Source: Streptomyces wedmorensis
GTDB taxonomy: Bacteria; Actinomycetota; Actinomycetes; Streptomycetales; Streptomycetaceae
Assembly: GCF_000716445.1 (NCBI RefSeq)
Contig: NZ_JNWK01000004.1
Span: forward strand, 124,001 to 188,000
DNA length: 64,000 bases
Reading direction: 5' to 3'
The translations under genes were made by a program, and so were the position numbers. Of the stretch, positions 51,806 through 60,746 are shown piece after piece (the stretch's first letter is position 1; every line of letters begins with the position of its first letter). Below the pieces are notes generated by a model. It made no database searches, was not told where the DNA came from, and worked only from the letters and a program-made list of their open reading frames with translations.

Positions 51806-52999
51806 GTGACCGTGGAGAGCACTGCCGCGCGCAAGACGACGCGACGCAGCAGCGGCACCAAGCGCACCGCAAGCGCGAGCACTGGCACCACCAAGAAGAC
51901 GAGCACGCGCGCCGAGGCGGACGCTGTGGAGCCCGAGCTCGTCCAGCTGCTGACGCCCGAAGGAGAGCGCGTCCAGCACCCCGATTACGACATCGATCTG
52001 AGCGCCGAGGAGCTGCGCGGCCTGTACCGCGACATGGTCCTCAGCCGCCGCTTCGACGCCGAGGCCACCGCGCTGCAGCGCCAGGGCGAGCTGGGCCTGT
52101 GGGCCTCGCTGCTCGGCCAGGAGGCCGCTCAGATCGGCTCCGGCCGCGCGCTGCGGGACGACGACTACGTCTTCCCCACCTACCGTGAGCACGCCGTCGC
52201 CTGGTGTCGCGGGGTCGACCCCACCAACCTGCTCGGCATGTTCCGCGGTGTGAACAACGGTGGCTGGGACCCGAACACCAACAATTTCCACCTGTACACG
52301 ATCGTTCTCGGCTCGCAGACCCTGCACGCCACCGGCTACGCCATGGGTATCGCGAAGGACGGTGCGGACTCCGCCGTTATCGCGTACTTCGGTGACGGCG
52401 CCTCCAGCCAGGGCGACGTGAACGAGTCGTTCGTCTTCTCCGCGGTTTACAACGCCCCGGTCGTGTTCTTCTGCCAGAACAACCAGTGGGCCATTTCCGA
52501 GCCCATCGAGAAGCAGACCCGCGTTCCGCTCTACCAGCGGGCCCGCGGCTTCGGCTTCCCCGGTGTCCGCGTCGACGGCAACGACGTCCTCGCGTGCCTG
52601 GCCGTGACCCGGTCGGCGCTGGAGCGCGCCCGCCGCGGCGAGGGCCCGACGCTCATCGAGGCGTACACCTACCGCATGGCCGCCCACACCACCTCCGACG
52701 ACCCGACCCGCTACCGCCGGGACGCGGAGCGCGAGGAGTGGGAGGCGAAGGACCCGATCCAGCGCCTCAAGACGTACATGGAGAACGAGGGCCACGCCGA
52801 CGCCGCCTTCTTCGAGGAGCTGGAGACGGAGAGCGAGGCGCTCGGCAAGCACGTCCGCGAGGTCGTCCGCGCCATGCCCGTCCCGGAGCACATGGCGATC
52901 TTCGACAACGTGTACGCGGACGGGCACGCGCTCGTCGACGAGGAGCGCGCTCAGTTCGCCGCCTACCAGGCGTCCTTCGAGGGCGGAGAGGCCGAGTAA
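51806..52999 (+). CDS. bkdA: Branched-chain 2-oxoacid dehydrogenase E1 component, alpha subunit (operon 2)
   Basis: 397 residues from GTG 51806. A Lys/Thr/Ser-rich N-terminal extension of about 45 residues, then the E1-alpha core: RRFDAEATALQRQGELGLWAS, thiamine-diphosphate motif GDGASSQGDVNESFVFSAV ... CQNN (about 193-230) and YRMAAHTTSDDPTRYR. Paralogue of the 31044 gene; a pyruvate-dehydrogenase-type heteromeric E1 is the alternative. Beta-subunit gene follows after two bases. Confidence 0.92.
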   Translation: MTVESTAARKTTRRSSGTKRTASASTGTTKKTSTRAEADAVEPELVQLLTPEGERVQHPDYDIDLSAEELRGLYRDMVLSRRFDAEATALQRQGELGLWASLLGQEAAQIGSGRALRDDDYVFPTYREHAVAWCRGVDPTNLLGMFRGVNNGGWDPNTNNFHLYTIVLGSQTLHATGYAMGIAKDGADSAVIAYFGDGASSQGDVNESFVFSAVYNAPVVFFCQNNQWAISEPIEKQTRVPLYQRARGFGFPGVRVDGNDVLACLAVTRSALERARRGEGPTLIEAYTYRMAAHTTSDDPTRYRRDAEREEWEAKDPIQRLKTYMENEGHADAAFFEELETESEALGKHVREVVRAMPVPEHMAIFDNVYADGHALVDEERAQFAAYQASFEGGEAE

Positions 53000-53001
53000 T
53001 C

Positions 53002-53982
53002 ATGGCTGTTCAGAAGCTTCCCCTCGCGAAGGCGCTCAACGAGTCGCTGCGCAAGGCCCTGGAGACCGACCCCAAGGTCCTGATCATGGGCCTGGACGTC
53101 GGCAAGCTCGGCGGTGTCTTCCGGATCACCGACGGGCTGCAGAAGGACTTCGGCGAGGACCGGGTCATCGACACCCCGCTCGCCGAGTCCGGCATCGTCG
53201 GCACCGCGATCGGTCTCGCCCTGCGCGGCTACCGCCCGGTCGTGGAGATCCAGTTCGACGGCTTCGTCTTCCCGGCGTACGACCAGATCGTGTCCCAGCT
53301 GGCGAAGATGCGGGCCCGTTCGCTCGGCACCGTGAAGATGCCGATCGTCATCCGCATCCCGTACGGCGGCGGCATCGGCGCCGTCGAGCACCACTCCGAG
53401 TCCCCCGAGTCGCTCTTCGCGCACGTCGCGGGCCTCAAGGTCGTCACCCCGGCGAACTCCAACGACGCCTACTGGATGCTCCAGCAGGCGATCCAGAGCG
53501 ACGACCCGGTCATCTTCTTCGAGCCCAAGCGCCGCTACTGGGACAAGGGCGAGGTCGACACCGAGGCCATCCCGGGCGAGCTGCACAAGGCCCGGGTCGC
53601 CCGCGAGGGCACGGACCTCACCCTGGTGGCCTACGGCCCGATGGTGAAGACCTGCCTGGAGGTGGCCGAGGCCGCCGCCGAGGAGGGCAAGTCGATCGAG
53701 GTCGTGGACCTGCGCTCGATCTCCCCGCTCGACTTCGACACCATCCAGGCCTCGGTCGAGAAGACCCGCCGCCTGGTCGTCGTCCACGAGGCGCCGGTGT
53801 TCTTCGGCTCCGGTGCGGAGATCGCCGCCCGGATCACCGAGCGCTGCTTCTACCACCTGGAGGCCCCCGTCCTGCGGGTCGGCGGCTACCACGCGCCGTA
53901 CCCGCCGGCGCGCCTGGAGGAGGAGTACCTGCCGGGCCTGGACCGCGTGCTCGACGCCGTCGACCGCTCGCTGGCGTACTGA
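53002..53982 (+). CDS. bkdB: Branched-chain 2-oxoacid dehydrogenase E1 component, beta subunit (operon 2)
   Basis: 326 residues. GLDVGKLGGVFRITDGLQ, DTPLAESGIVGTAIGLALRG and PYGGGIGAVEHHSESPE mark the E1-beta family; 22 residues shorter at the N-terminus than its paralogue. Stop is followed directly by GAGGAGAG for the E2 gene. Confidence 0.93.
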   Translation: MAVQKLPLAKALNESLRKALETDPKVLIMGLDVGKLGGVFRITDGLQKDFGEDRVIDTPLAESGIVGTAIGLALRGYRPVVEIQFDGFVFPAYDQIVSQLAKMRARSLGTVKMPIVIRIPYGGGIGAVEHHSESPESLFAHVAGLKVVTPANSNDAYWMLQQAIQSDDPVIFFEPKRRYWDKGEVDTEAIPGELHKARVAREGTDLTLVAYGPMVKTCLEVAEAAAEEGKSIEVVDLRSISPLDFDTIQASVEKTRRLVVVHEAPVFFGSGAEIAARITERCFYHLEAPVLRVGGYHAPYPPARLEEEYLPGLDRVLDAVDRSLAY

Positions 53983-53992
53983 GGAGAGCACC

Positions 53993-55405
53993 GTGACGAT
54001 CCGCGAATTCAAGATGCCCGACGTGGGCGAGGGCCTCACCGAGGCCGAGATCCTCAAGTGGTACGTCCAGCCCGGTGACACCGTCACCGACGGCCAGGTC
54101 GTGATCGAGGTCGAGACGGCCAAGGCCGCCGTCGAACTGCCCATCCCCTTCGACGGCACGGTCCACGAGCTGCTCTTCCCCGAGGGGACGACGGTCGACG
54201 TCGGCCAGGTCATCATCTCGGTGAACGTCGGCGGCGAAGCCGCTCCGGCGGCCCCCGCGGCCCCGGTGGCCGAGCCCGCCCCGGCGGCCGCCGCTCCTGC
54301 CGCGCCGGTCGCCGAGGAGGAGCCGCAGGGCCGCCAGCCGGTCCTGGTCGGCTACGGCGTGGCCGCGAGCTCCACCAAGCGCCGGCCGCGGAAGGGAGCC
54401 GGGAGCCCCGCGCCGGCCCAGACCGCGCCCGTCGCCGTGTCCGTACCGGAGCAGCTCAACGGGCACGCGCCGGTCGCCGACCGGCCGCTGGCCAAGCCGC
54501 CGGTCCGGAAGCTCGCGAAGGACCTCGGCGTCGACCTGGCGACGGTCACCCCGACCGGCCCGGACGGCGTCATCACCCGCGAGGACGTCCACGCGGCGGC
54601 CGCGCCGGTGGCCGCTCCGGCGCCCGCGCCCGTCGCCCCGGCCCCTGCCCCGGCGCCCGTGCCGGCCCCGGCAGCGGTGCCCGTCGCGGCGGTGGCGTCC
54701 GACGCCCGGGAGACCCGTGTGCCCATCAAGGGCGTACGGAAGGCCACGGCGGCGGCGATGGTCGGTTCGGCCTTCACCGCACCGCACGTCACCGAGTTCG
54801 TGACCTTCGACATCACGCGCACGATGAAGCTGGTCGAGGAGCTCAAGTCCGACAAGGACATGGCGGGCCTGCGGGTCAACCCGCTCCTCCTCATCGCCAA
54901 GGCCGTGCTCGTCGCGGTCAAGCGCAACCCGGAGATCAACGCGGCCTGGGACGAGGCGGCGCAGGAGATCGTCCTCAAGCACTACGTGAACCTGGGCATC
55001 GCCGCGGCCACCCCGCGCGGTCTGATCGTGCCGAACATCAAGGACGCGCACGCCCAGACCCTGCCCGAGCTCTCGAAGTCCCTGAGCGAGCTCGTCGCCA
55101 CCGCCCGCGAGGGCAAGACCACGCCGGCGGCGATGCAGGGCGGCACCTTCACCATCACCAACGTCGGCGTCTTCGGCGTCGACACCGGTACGCCCATCCT
55201 GAACCCCGGCGAGTCCGCGATCCTCGCGGTCGGTGCGATCAAGCTCCAGCCGTGGGTCCACAAGGGCAAGGTGAAGCCCCGCCAGGTCACCACGCTGGCC
55301 CTCTCCTTCGACCACCGCCTGGTCGACGGCGAGCTCGGCTCCAAGTTCCTCGCGGACGTCGCCGCGGTACTGGAGCAGCCGAAGCGGCTCATCACCTGGG
55401 CGTGA
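53993..55405 (+). CDS. bkdC: Branched-chain 2-oxoacid dehydrogenase E2 (operon 2)
   Basis: 470 residues from GTG 53993. Lipoyl domain (about 3-78; VETAKAAVELP), Ala/Pro linker, peripheral-subunit-binding domain (about 165-200; PPVRKLAKDLGVDL), second Ala/Pro linker and catalytic domain with LSFDHRLVDGELG near the end. Closes the second bkd operon; the parS/terminator follows 15 bases on. Confidence 0.93.
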   Translation: MTIREFKMPDVGEGLTEAEILKWYVQPGDTVTDGQVVIEVETAKAAVELPIPFDGTVHELLFPEGTTVDVGQVIISVNVGGEAAPAAPAAPVAEPAPAAAAPAAPVAEEEPQGRQPVLVGYGVAASSTKRRPRKGAGSPAPAQTAPVAVSVPEQLNGHAPVADRPLAKPPVRKLAKDLGVDLATVTPTGPDGVITREDVHAAAAPVAAPAPAPVAPAPAPAPVPAPAAVPVAAVASDARETRVPIKGVRKATAAAMVGSAFTAPHVTEFVTFDITRTMKLVEELKSDKDMAGLRVNPLLLIAKAVLVAVKRNPEINAAWDEAAQEIVLKHYVNLGIAAATPRGLIVPNIKDAHAQTLPELSKSLSELVATAREGKTTPAAMQGGTFTITNVGVFGVDTGTPILNPGESAILAVGAIKLQPWVHKGKVKPRQVTTLALSFDHRLVDGELGSKFLADVAAVLEQPKRLITWA

Positions 55406-55420
55406 GGCCCGAGTTGCGAC

Positions 55421-55434
55421 GTTTCACGTGAAAC
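55421..55434. other. parS centromere-like site (perfect)
   Basis: GTTTCACGTGAAAC, second perfect parS palindrome of the window, intergenic after bkd operon 2; its last four bases are the first four of the terminator stem. Confidence 0.9.
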
Positions 55435-55472
55435 ACCCGGCCGGGGATGACACCATCCCCGGCCGGGTGTTT
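55431..55472 (+). terminator. 19-bp-stem terminator of bkd operon 2, fused to parS
   Basis: Perfect 19-bp stem (55431-55449 with 55454-55472), ACAC loop, followed by CCCTTTGTG. One of the longest perfect hairpins in the window. Confidence 0.9.
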
Positions 55473-55505
55473 CCCTTTGTGTCTCACGCTTCGAGGGGGA
55501 AGTCC

Positions 55506-56027
55506 ATGGGACAGCTGGGACCGCTGGAACTGGTCGGGGACCGATGGGTGATAGGTGATCCCGAGCGCGCCGGAGGGATGTGCCTGGTCCTGACCGCCGA
55601 AGGCATGGAACACCGGGCGAACGGCACTGCGGAGCCGCTGGAGGTCCTGCCGTGGTCCAGGGTCATGGAGCTGGGCATCCGCACCACCTACCGGGCCTGG
55701 ATGGCGACCCGCGGCGGTACCGCACTCGTCTGGGCCGCTCAGTCGGACGCCATCGACATGGGCCGCGACGCCTGCTCCGTACACGCCCTCGTGCGCCATC
55801 CGTACGACGACTGGTACGCGCGCTACAGCCACCACGAGCGCCGCTACACGGGTGTGCACATCTACCTCGTGATCGAGCTCTTCCGGGCGCTCTCCGAGGC
55901 GAAGCTGACGCATCGGCTGGGCGACGCGGAGTGGCTCGGCGCGGTCGTCGAGCAGGTGGCGCCCCTGCCGCACCGGCGGTCGTCGGTCCGGCGGATCCGC
56001 GAGATCATCGCAGCCGTCTCCGCCTGA
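55506..56027 (+). CDS. Conserved hypothetical protein
   Basis: 173 residues from ATG 55506 (GAGGGGGA upstream); earlier in-frame codons lie inside the terminator. Family not recognised. No signal peptide or membrane segment; mixed alpha/beta with WVIGDPERAGGMCLVLTAEG at the front, a Tyr/His-rich DDWYARYSHHERRYTGVHIYL block, and a helical C-terminus. The layout suggests a small cytosolic PH-like or sensor protein, which is a guess. Confidence 0.6.
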   Translation: MGQLGPLELVGDRWVIGDPERAGGMCLVLTAEGMEHRANGTAEPLEVLPWSRVMELGIRTTYRAWMATRGGTALVWAAQSDAIDMGRDACSVHALVRHPYDDWYARYSHHERRYTGVHIYLVIELFRALSEAKLTHRLGDAEWLGAVVEQVAPLPHRRSSVRRIREIIAAVSA

Positions 56028-56115
56028 TCCCGGCGGCGCCCGGCCCCTCCGGCTGCCGCGTCCACATCGCGGACGAGGCTGCCTGTTGCACCTCTGTTGT
56101 ATCTATGCTGTGCGC

Positions 56116-56790
56116 ATGCCATCAGCGCCCGCCGGTCCCGTCCCGCTGCCCACCAAGCAGCCACCCGCCGCCGACCGTGTCTACATGCACGTCAAGCAGG
56201 CCGTGCTCGACCGGCGTTACGAGGGGGGAACCCTGCTGACCGAGGGCGAACTCGCGGACGCGGTGGGGGTGTCGAGGACGCCCGTGCGCGAGGCGCTGCT
56301 CAAGCTGGAGATGGAAGGGCTGCTCAAGCTCTACCCGAAGAAGGGCGCCCTCGTCCTCGCCGTCTCCGCCCAGGAGATCGCCGACGTCGTCGAGACCCGG
56401 CTGCTCGTCGAGGAGTTCGCCGTCCGCCGGGCCGTGCCCGCGCCCGCCTCGCTGATCGCCCGCCTCGAGGAGCTCCTGGAGGAGCAGAAACTGCGGGCCG
56501 CGGCCGGGGACCTCGCGGAGGTGGCGGTCACCGACCGCTGCTTCCACGCCGAGATCGTCCAGCACGCCGGCAACCAGATCCTCTCCCGCCTCTACGACCA
56601 GCTCCGCGACCGCCAGCTGCGCATGGGCGTCGCCGTGATGCAGTCCCAGCCCGACCGCGTCGCCAAGAACATCGCCGAGCACGCCGAGATCCTCGACCGG
56701 ATCCGCGCCGGCGACGTCGAGGGCGCGGCCCACTGCGTCCGCCAGCACCTCAGCTGGGTCAAGGTCCTGGTCCGGGGTGAGGACCGGTGA
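56116..56790 (+). CDS. GntR-family regulator (FadR/FCD subfamily)
   Basis: 224 residues. N-terminal winged helix (about 20-80; LTEGELADAVGVSRTPVREALLKLEMEGLL) and FCD ligand domain (about 95-215) with metal-binding His/Asp residues (DRCFHAEIV, EHAEIL, RQHLSW). Likely senses a small carboxylate. -10-like TATGCT lies six bases before the ATG at 56116, so the mRNA may be leaderless. Co-translated with the MFS gene (GTGA), its probable target. Confidence 0.86.
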   Translation: MPSAPAGPVPLPTKQPPAADRVYMHVKQAVLDRRYEGGTLLTEGELADAVGVSRTPVREALLKLEMEGLLKLYPKKGALVLAVSAQEIADVVETRLLVEEFAVRRAVPAPASLIARLEELLEEQKLRAAAGDLAEVAVTDRCFHAEIVQHAGNQILSRLYDQLRDRQLRMGVAVMQSQPDRVAKNIAEHAEILDRIRAGDVEGAAHCVRQHLSWVKVLVRGEDR

Positions 56791-58097
56791 ACAGGGCCTA
56801 CGGCTCCGCCGTCACCCTGCCCGGCGACCCGCCCGGCGGCCGCCGCGCCGCGCTCGTCTGGGGCGTCGGCGTCGCCGTCTACTTCGTCGCCGTCATCTTC
56901 CGCACGTCCCTGGGCGTCGCCGGCCTCGACGCCGCCGACCGCTTCGACGTCAACGCCTCCGCGCTCTCCACCTTCTCCATACTCCAGCTGCTCGTCTACG
57001 CGGGCATGCAGATACCCGTCGGCCTCATGGTCGACCGGCTCGGCACCAAGAAGGTCCTGGCCCTCGGCGTCGTCCTCTTCACCGTCGGCCAGCTCGGCTT
57101 CGCGCTCTCCCCCTCCTACGGCACCGCGCTCGCCTCCCGCGCCCTCCTCGGCTGCGGCGACGCCATGACGTTCATCAGCGTCCTCAGGCTCGGCAGCCGC
57201 TGGTTCCCGGCCCGCCGCGGCCCGCTCATCGGCCAGGTCGCAGCCCTCTTCGGCATGGCGGGCAACCTGGTCTCCACCGTCTTCATCGCCCGCGCCCTGC
57301 ACGGCCTCGGCTGGACGACCACCTTCGTCGGCAGCTCGCTCGCCGGCGTCGTCGTCCTCGTCCTGCTGCTGCTGTTCCTCAAGGACCACCCCGAGGGGTA
57401 CGAGCCCCAGCCCTCCACGCACGCGGGCGCCGCCTTCGTCCGCCGGCAGATCGCCGAGTCGTGGCGGGAACCCGGCACCCGGCTCGGCATGTGGGTCCAC
57501 TTCACCACCCAGTTCCCCGCGATGGTGTTCCTGCTGCTGTGGGGGCTGCCGTACCTCGTCGAGGCGCAGGGCCTGTCCCGGTCCACCGCCGGGGCCCTGC
57601 TCACCCTGGTGGTGCTCTCGAACATGGTCGTCGGCCTCGCGTACGGGCAGATCATCGCCCGCCACCACACGGCCCGCGCACCGCTCGCCCTCGGCACCGT
57701 CGCCGCCACCGCGCTGCTGTGGGGGGCCACCCTCGCGTACCCCGGTGACCACGCCCCGATGTGGCTGCTCGTCACGCTCTGCGCGGTCCTCGGCGCCTGC
57801 GGACCCGCGTCGATGATCGGCTTCGACTTCGCCCGGCCGGCGAATCCGCCGGAACGTCAGGGCACCGCGTCCGGCATCGTCAACATGGGCGGGTTCGTGG
57901 CCTCGATGACGACCCTGCTCGCCGTCGGGGTGCTGCTCGACGCGACCGGCGACAACTACCGGATCGCGTTCTCGTCGGTCTTCGTCCTGGAGGCGGTCGG
58001 CGTGGTGCAGATCCTGCGCCTCAAGGCCCGCACCCACCGCAGGGAACGGGAACGGCTCGTCGCCAGCCGCGTGGAAGCCGTCCACGTGCCCGCGTAG
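56787..58097 (+). CDS. MFS transporter
   Basis: 436 residues, 12 predicted helices; motif A as GLMVDRLGTKKVL (about 75-87). Looks like an anion/carboxylate-type MFS uptake protein (long N-terminal RTSLGVAGLDAADRF loop). GTG start overlaps the GntR stop, so regulator and transporter form one unit. Confidence 0.86.
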   Translation: MNRAYGSAVTLPGDPPGGRRAALVWGVGVAVYFVAVIFRTSLGVAGLDAADRFDVNASALSTFSILQLLVYAGMQIPVGLMVDRLGTKKVLALGVVLFTVGQLGFALSPSYGTALASRALLGCGDAMTFISVLRLGSRWFPARRGPLIGQVAALFGMAGNLVSTVFIARALHGLGWTTTFVGSSLAGVVVLVLLLLFLKDHPEGYEPQPSTHAGAAFVRRQIAESWREPGTRLGMWVHFTTQFPAMVFLLLWGLPYLVEAQGLSRSTAGALLTLVVLSNMVVGLAYGQIIARHHTARAPLALGTVAATALLWGATLAYPGDHAPMWLLVTLCAVLGACGPASMIGFDFARPANPPERQGTASGIVNMGGFVASMTTLLAVGVLLDATGDNYRIAFSSVFVLEAVGVVQILRLKARTHRRERERLVASRVEAVHVPA

Positions 58098-58186
58098 GGG
58101 CGTTGCCGGGGCGGCCGGAGAGGCCCCCGGCGGCCTGGCCGGGCCTGCCGGGGCGGGCCGGCGAAGCCCCCGGCCCGCGGCGGGCC

Positions 58187-59014
58187 CTACCGGGGCGTCA
58201 CCGCGAAGTTGTCGAGGATGGCCCGTGCCAGGTCCTCGTCGCCCTCGGCCTTCACCCGGTCGGCGACGTCGGCCGGACGGACCCGGCCGCAGGCGAGGCG
58301 GACGAACGTCTCCCAGTCCGTCGCCAGCGTCACCGCGGGGCCCAGCGACGGCGCGCCGTCGATCGAACCGCGGCCCTCCGCGTCGACCCGTATCGTCCGC
58401 AGGAACTCCACCGGACCGGTCACGTCGAGGACCACCGCCGACGACGGCGGTGCCCCGGCGTCCTTGGCGACCACCTTCGGCAGCGCCTCCAGGAGGAGGT
58501 CCCGGGCGACGTGCGCGCCCGGCGAGTCCAGGTTGCCCGGGGCGCCGAGCGCCGTCCGCAGGTCCTGCTCGTGCACCCACACGTCGAAGGCGCGCAGCCG
58601 GTAGGCCAGCTCGAGGGACTGCTCGGCGCCGAGGGGAGCGCGGATCAGGTGCTCGGGGGAGCGGTTCTCGTTGCGGAGCTGCCGCGCCCGGCGGATCAGG
58701 ATGTACTCCAGCTCCGAGGTCATCTCCGGGGCGGTGTGGTGCCGCCGCACATCGACCTGGACCTCCATGTAGCGCGCGAAGTCACTCCGTACGTGGTACA
58801 GATCGCGCGGCAGGGAGTGGATCGGGCGCGGGTCGCCCAGCATCTCCGTCTCCATGCCGATGACATGGGAGACGATGTCCCGCACCGACCAGCCGACGCA
58901 CGGCGTCGGCCGGTTCCATTCGCCCTCCACGAGCGGCTGCACCAACTCGGCTATCGCCTCGATGGAGTGGGTCCAGGCGTCGGCGTAGTTCTGGAGGCTG
59001 GGATGGACGGTCAC
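58187..59014 (-). CDS. Maleylpyruvate isomerase-family (mycothiol-dependent-type, DinB-like) enzyme
   Basis: 275 residues from GTG 59014. N-terminal MDMPI/DinB-like four-helix bundle with WNRPTPCVGWSVRDIVSHVIGMETEMLG (about 35-60, the metal-ligand His in VSHVIG) and a C-terminal sterol-carrier-like domain. Such enzymes use mycothiol as thiol cofactor; the reaction here is unknown. Confidence 0.85.
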   Translation of the reverse strand: MTVHPSLQNYADAWTHSIEAIAELVQPLVEGEWNRPTPCVGWSVRDIVSHVIGMETEMLGDPRPIHSLPRDLYHVRSDFARYMEVQVDVRRHHTAPEMTSELEYILIRRARQLRNENRSPEHLIRAPLGAEQSLELAYRLRAFDVWVHEQDLRTALGAPGNLDSPGAHVARDLLLEALPKVVAKDAGAPPSSAVVLDVTGPVEFLRTIRVDAEGRGSIDGAPSLGPAVTLATDWETFVRLACGRVRPADVADRVKAEGDEDLARAILDNFAVTPR

Positions 59015-59169
59015 GGGACCCCTCGGCGGTTCTTCGGTGCGCGGGCTGAAAACACGACTGGACGGGCGGCTCGGACGCTAAGTTACGCTGCCCGAAGGCA
59101 CCCCGGCAGTGCTTTCGTGTGACGATCGTAGGCCGGTGTTGACGGCTCGAATGCCAGGACGGTGGTAGT

Positions 59170-59967
59170 GTGCGCGCCTCGCTGATCCAGATCGCGGTAG
59201 ACCCGGACGAACCGGTCGACTCCCGACGCGCCCGCGTGGCACGTCTCGTACGGGAGGAATCCGGCCGCGCCGACCTCGTCGTCCTGCCGGAACTGTGGCC
59301 CATGGGGGCCTTCGCGTACGAGCTGTTCGCGGCCGAGTCCGAGCCGCTGAACGGCCCCACCCACCAGGCGATGGCGGCGGCCGCCCGCGACGCCGGGGTC
59401 TGGCTGCACGCCGGCTCGTTCGTCGAGGCGGAGGGCGGCGCCCTCTACAACACCTCGCTCGTCCTCTCTCCCGACGGCGAACTCGTCGCCTCCTACCGGA
59501 AGATCCACCGCTTCGGCTTCGACAAGGGCGAGGCCGTCATGATGGCCGCCGGCGAGGACCTCGTCACCGTCGACCTGCCGCACCTCACCCTCGGCGTCGG
59601 CACCTGCTACGACCTGCGCTTCCCCGAACTCTTCCGCGGCCTCGTCGACGCCGGCGCCCAGGCCTTCGTCGTCCCGGCCGGCTGGCCCGCCCGCCGCCGC
59701 GCCCACTGGACGCTCCTGGCCCAGGCCCGCGCCGTCGAGAACCAGGCCTACGTCCTCGCCTGCGGCACCGCCGGCACCCACGCGGGCGTCGAGCAGGCCG
59801 GCCACTCGATCGTCGTCGACCCCTGGGGAGAGGTCCTCGCAGAGGCCGGACCGGACGAGGAGACCCTCCGGGTCGTCCTCGACCCCGCCAAGGTCGCCGC
59901 CACCCGCGAACAGTTCCCGGCGCTCAAGGACCGCGTGCTGGGCATCGCCGCGCCGCGCCGGGTCTGA
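59170..59967 (+). CDS. Carbon-nitrogen hydrolase (nitrilase superfamily)
   Basis: 265 residues. The Glu-Lys-Cys triad is complete: E41 in LPELW, K111 in YRKIHRF, C146 in GTCYDLRFPE. Length and FDKGEAV/RRRAHWTLLAQARAVENQ fit the omega-amidase/Nit2-like branch that hydrolyses small amides such as deaminated glutathione. GTG start. Confidence 0.9.
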   Translation: MRASLIQIAVDPDEPVDSRRARVARLVREESGRADLVVLPELWPMGAFAYELFAAESEPLNGPTHQAMAAAARDAGVWLHAGSFVEAEGGALYNTSLVLSPDGELVASYRKIHRFGFDKGEAVMMAAGEDLVTVDLPHLTLGVGTCYDLRFPELFRGLVDAGAQAFVVPAGWPARRRAHWTLLAQARAVENQAYVLACGTAGTHAGVEQAGHSIVVDPWGEVLAEAGPDEETLRVVLDPAKVAATREQFPALKDRVLGIAAPRRV

Positions 59968-60004
59968 CGGCGCCGGGCCGGCGGCACCGGGCGGCCCCCG
60001 CGGC

Positions 60005-60613
60005 TCAGTACTGCGACTCCGCCCAGAACCCGCCGACCCGGGACAGGCCCGCGCGCACCGCGCCCCCGCGGGTGAGGGCCGCCCGGTCCACCCCCGCGAA
60101 CACCAGCGCCAAGGACAGGTCCGCCCCGCCGGCCCGGCCCGACACCGTGACGTCGAGCCGGCGCCGGCTGCCGCGCCCGGCGCCGCGTATCGCCACGGTG
60201 ACGCCCGGGTCCTCGTCGTCCGCCTCGCGGGTCAGCACCCAGGAGCGCCGGTCCCGCGCCCACAGGCGGTAGCGGTCGCCGCCGTACCGCAGGTGCAGCG
60301 CCCGCTGACGGGCCGTCGCGCCGAGCCGGTTGCGGGTCATGGACACGAGGGCGTCGCCGACGCGGAGGGTCGCCCGGTTCAGGGTCGGCAGCCGCGCCAC
60401 GTCCGTGTGGATGCCCCGCGTCTCGTACGACGCCGTCGGCAGCAGACCGCCCCGCAGCTCCGAAACGGCCACCTGCGGCGTGGTCTGCCGCAGCGGCGCC
60501 TCCACGGTGACCCCGCCGAACTCGGCGGACTCGCCCCGCCATCCGACCCGCCGTTCGTACCCCTTCCCCTCCTGCCAAGGGCGCAGCGTGAACGGGCTGA
60601 CGGTGCTGTGCAT
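60005..60613 (-). CDS. Conserved hypothetical protein
   Basis: 202 residues from ATG 60613 (a longer in-frame reading runs into the divergent promoter). No domain recognised. No membrane segment; beta-rich with many Arg, e.g. LRYGGDRYRLWARDRRSW and VTVAIRGAGRGSRRRLDVTV, like a beta-sandwich. Divergent from the PLP lyase gene. Confidence 0.6.
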   Translation of the reverse strand: MHSTVSPFTLRPWQEGKGYERRVGWRGESAEFGGVTVEAPLRQTTPQVAVSELRGGLLPTASYETRGIHTDVARLPTLNRATLRVGDALVSMTRNRLGATARQRALHLRYGGDRYRLWARDRRSWVLTREADDEDPGVTVAIRGAGRGSRRRLDVTVSGRAGGADLSLALVFAGVDRAALTRGGAVRAGLSRVGGFWAESQY

Positions 60614-60746
60614 GCGGTCTGCTCCCTCGACGAACCCATACCGACCCGGTGCCGCCCCGGTGCCGGCCCCATGCCGAACCATTGACGAACCAATCTGCGG
60701 GGATTGGCTCTGGGAAGGCAAACGGCCAGTGCGCAGACTGGGTCCC

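Noticed and set aside
58098..58186. GC-rich gap after the MFS gene considered as a small gene or RNA
   Set aside because: Only overlapping CCGGGGC/GGCCGG repeats that fold many ways; no start, stop or conserved structure could be supported.
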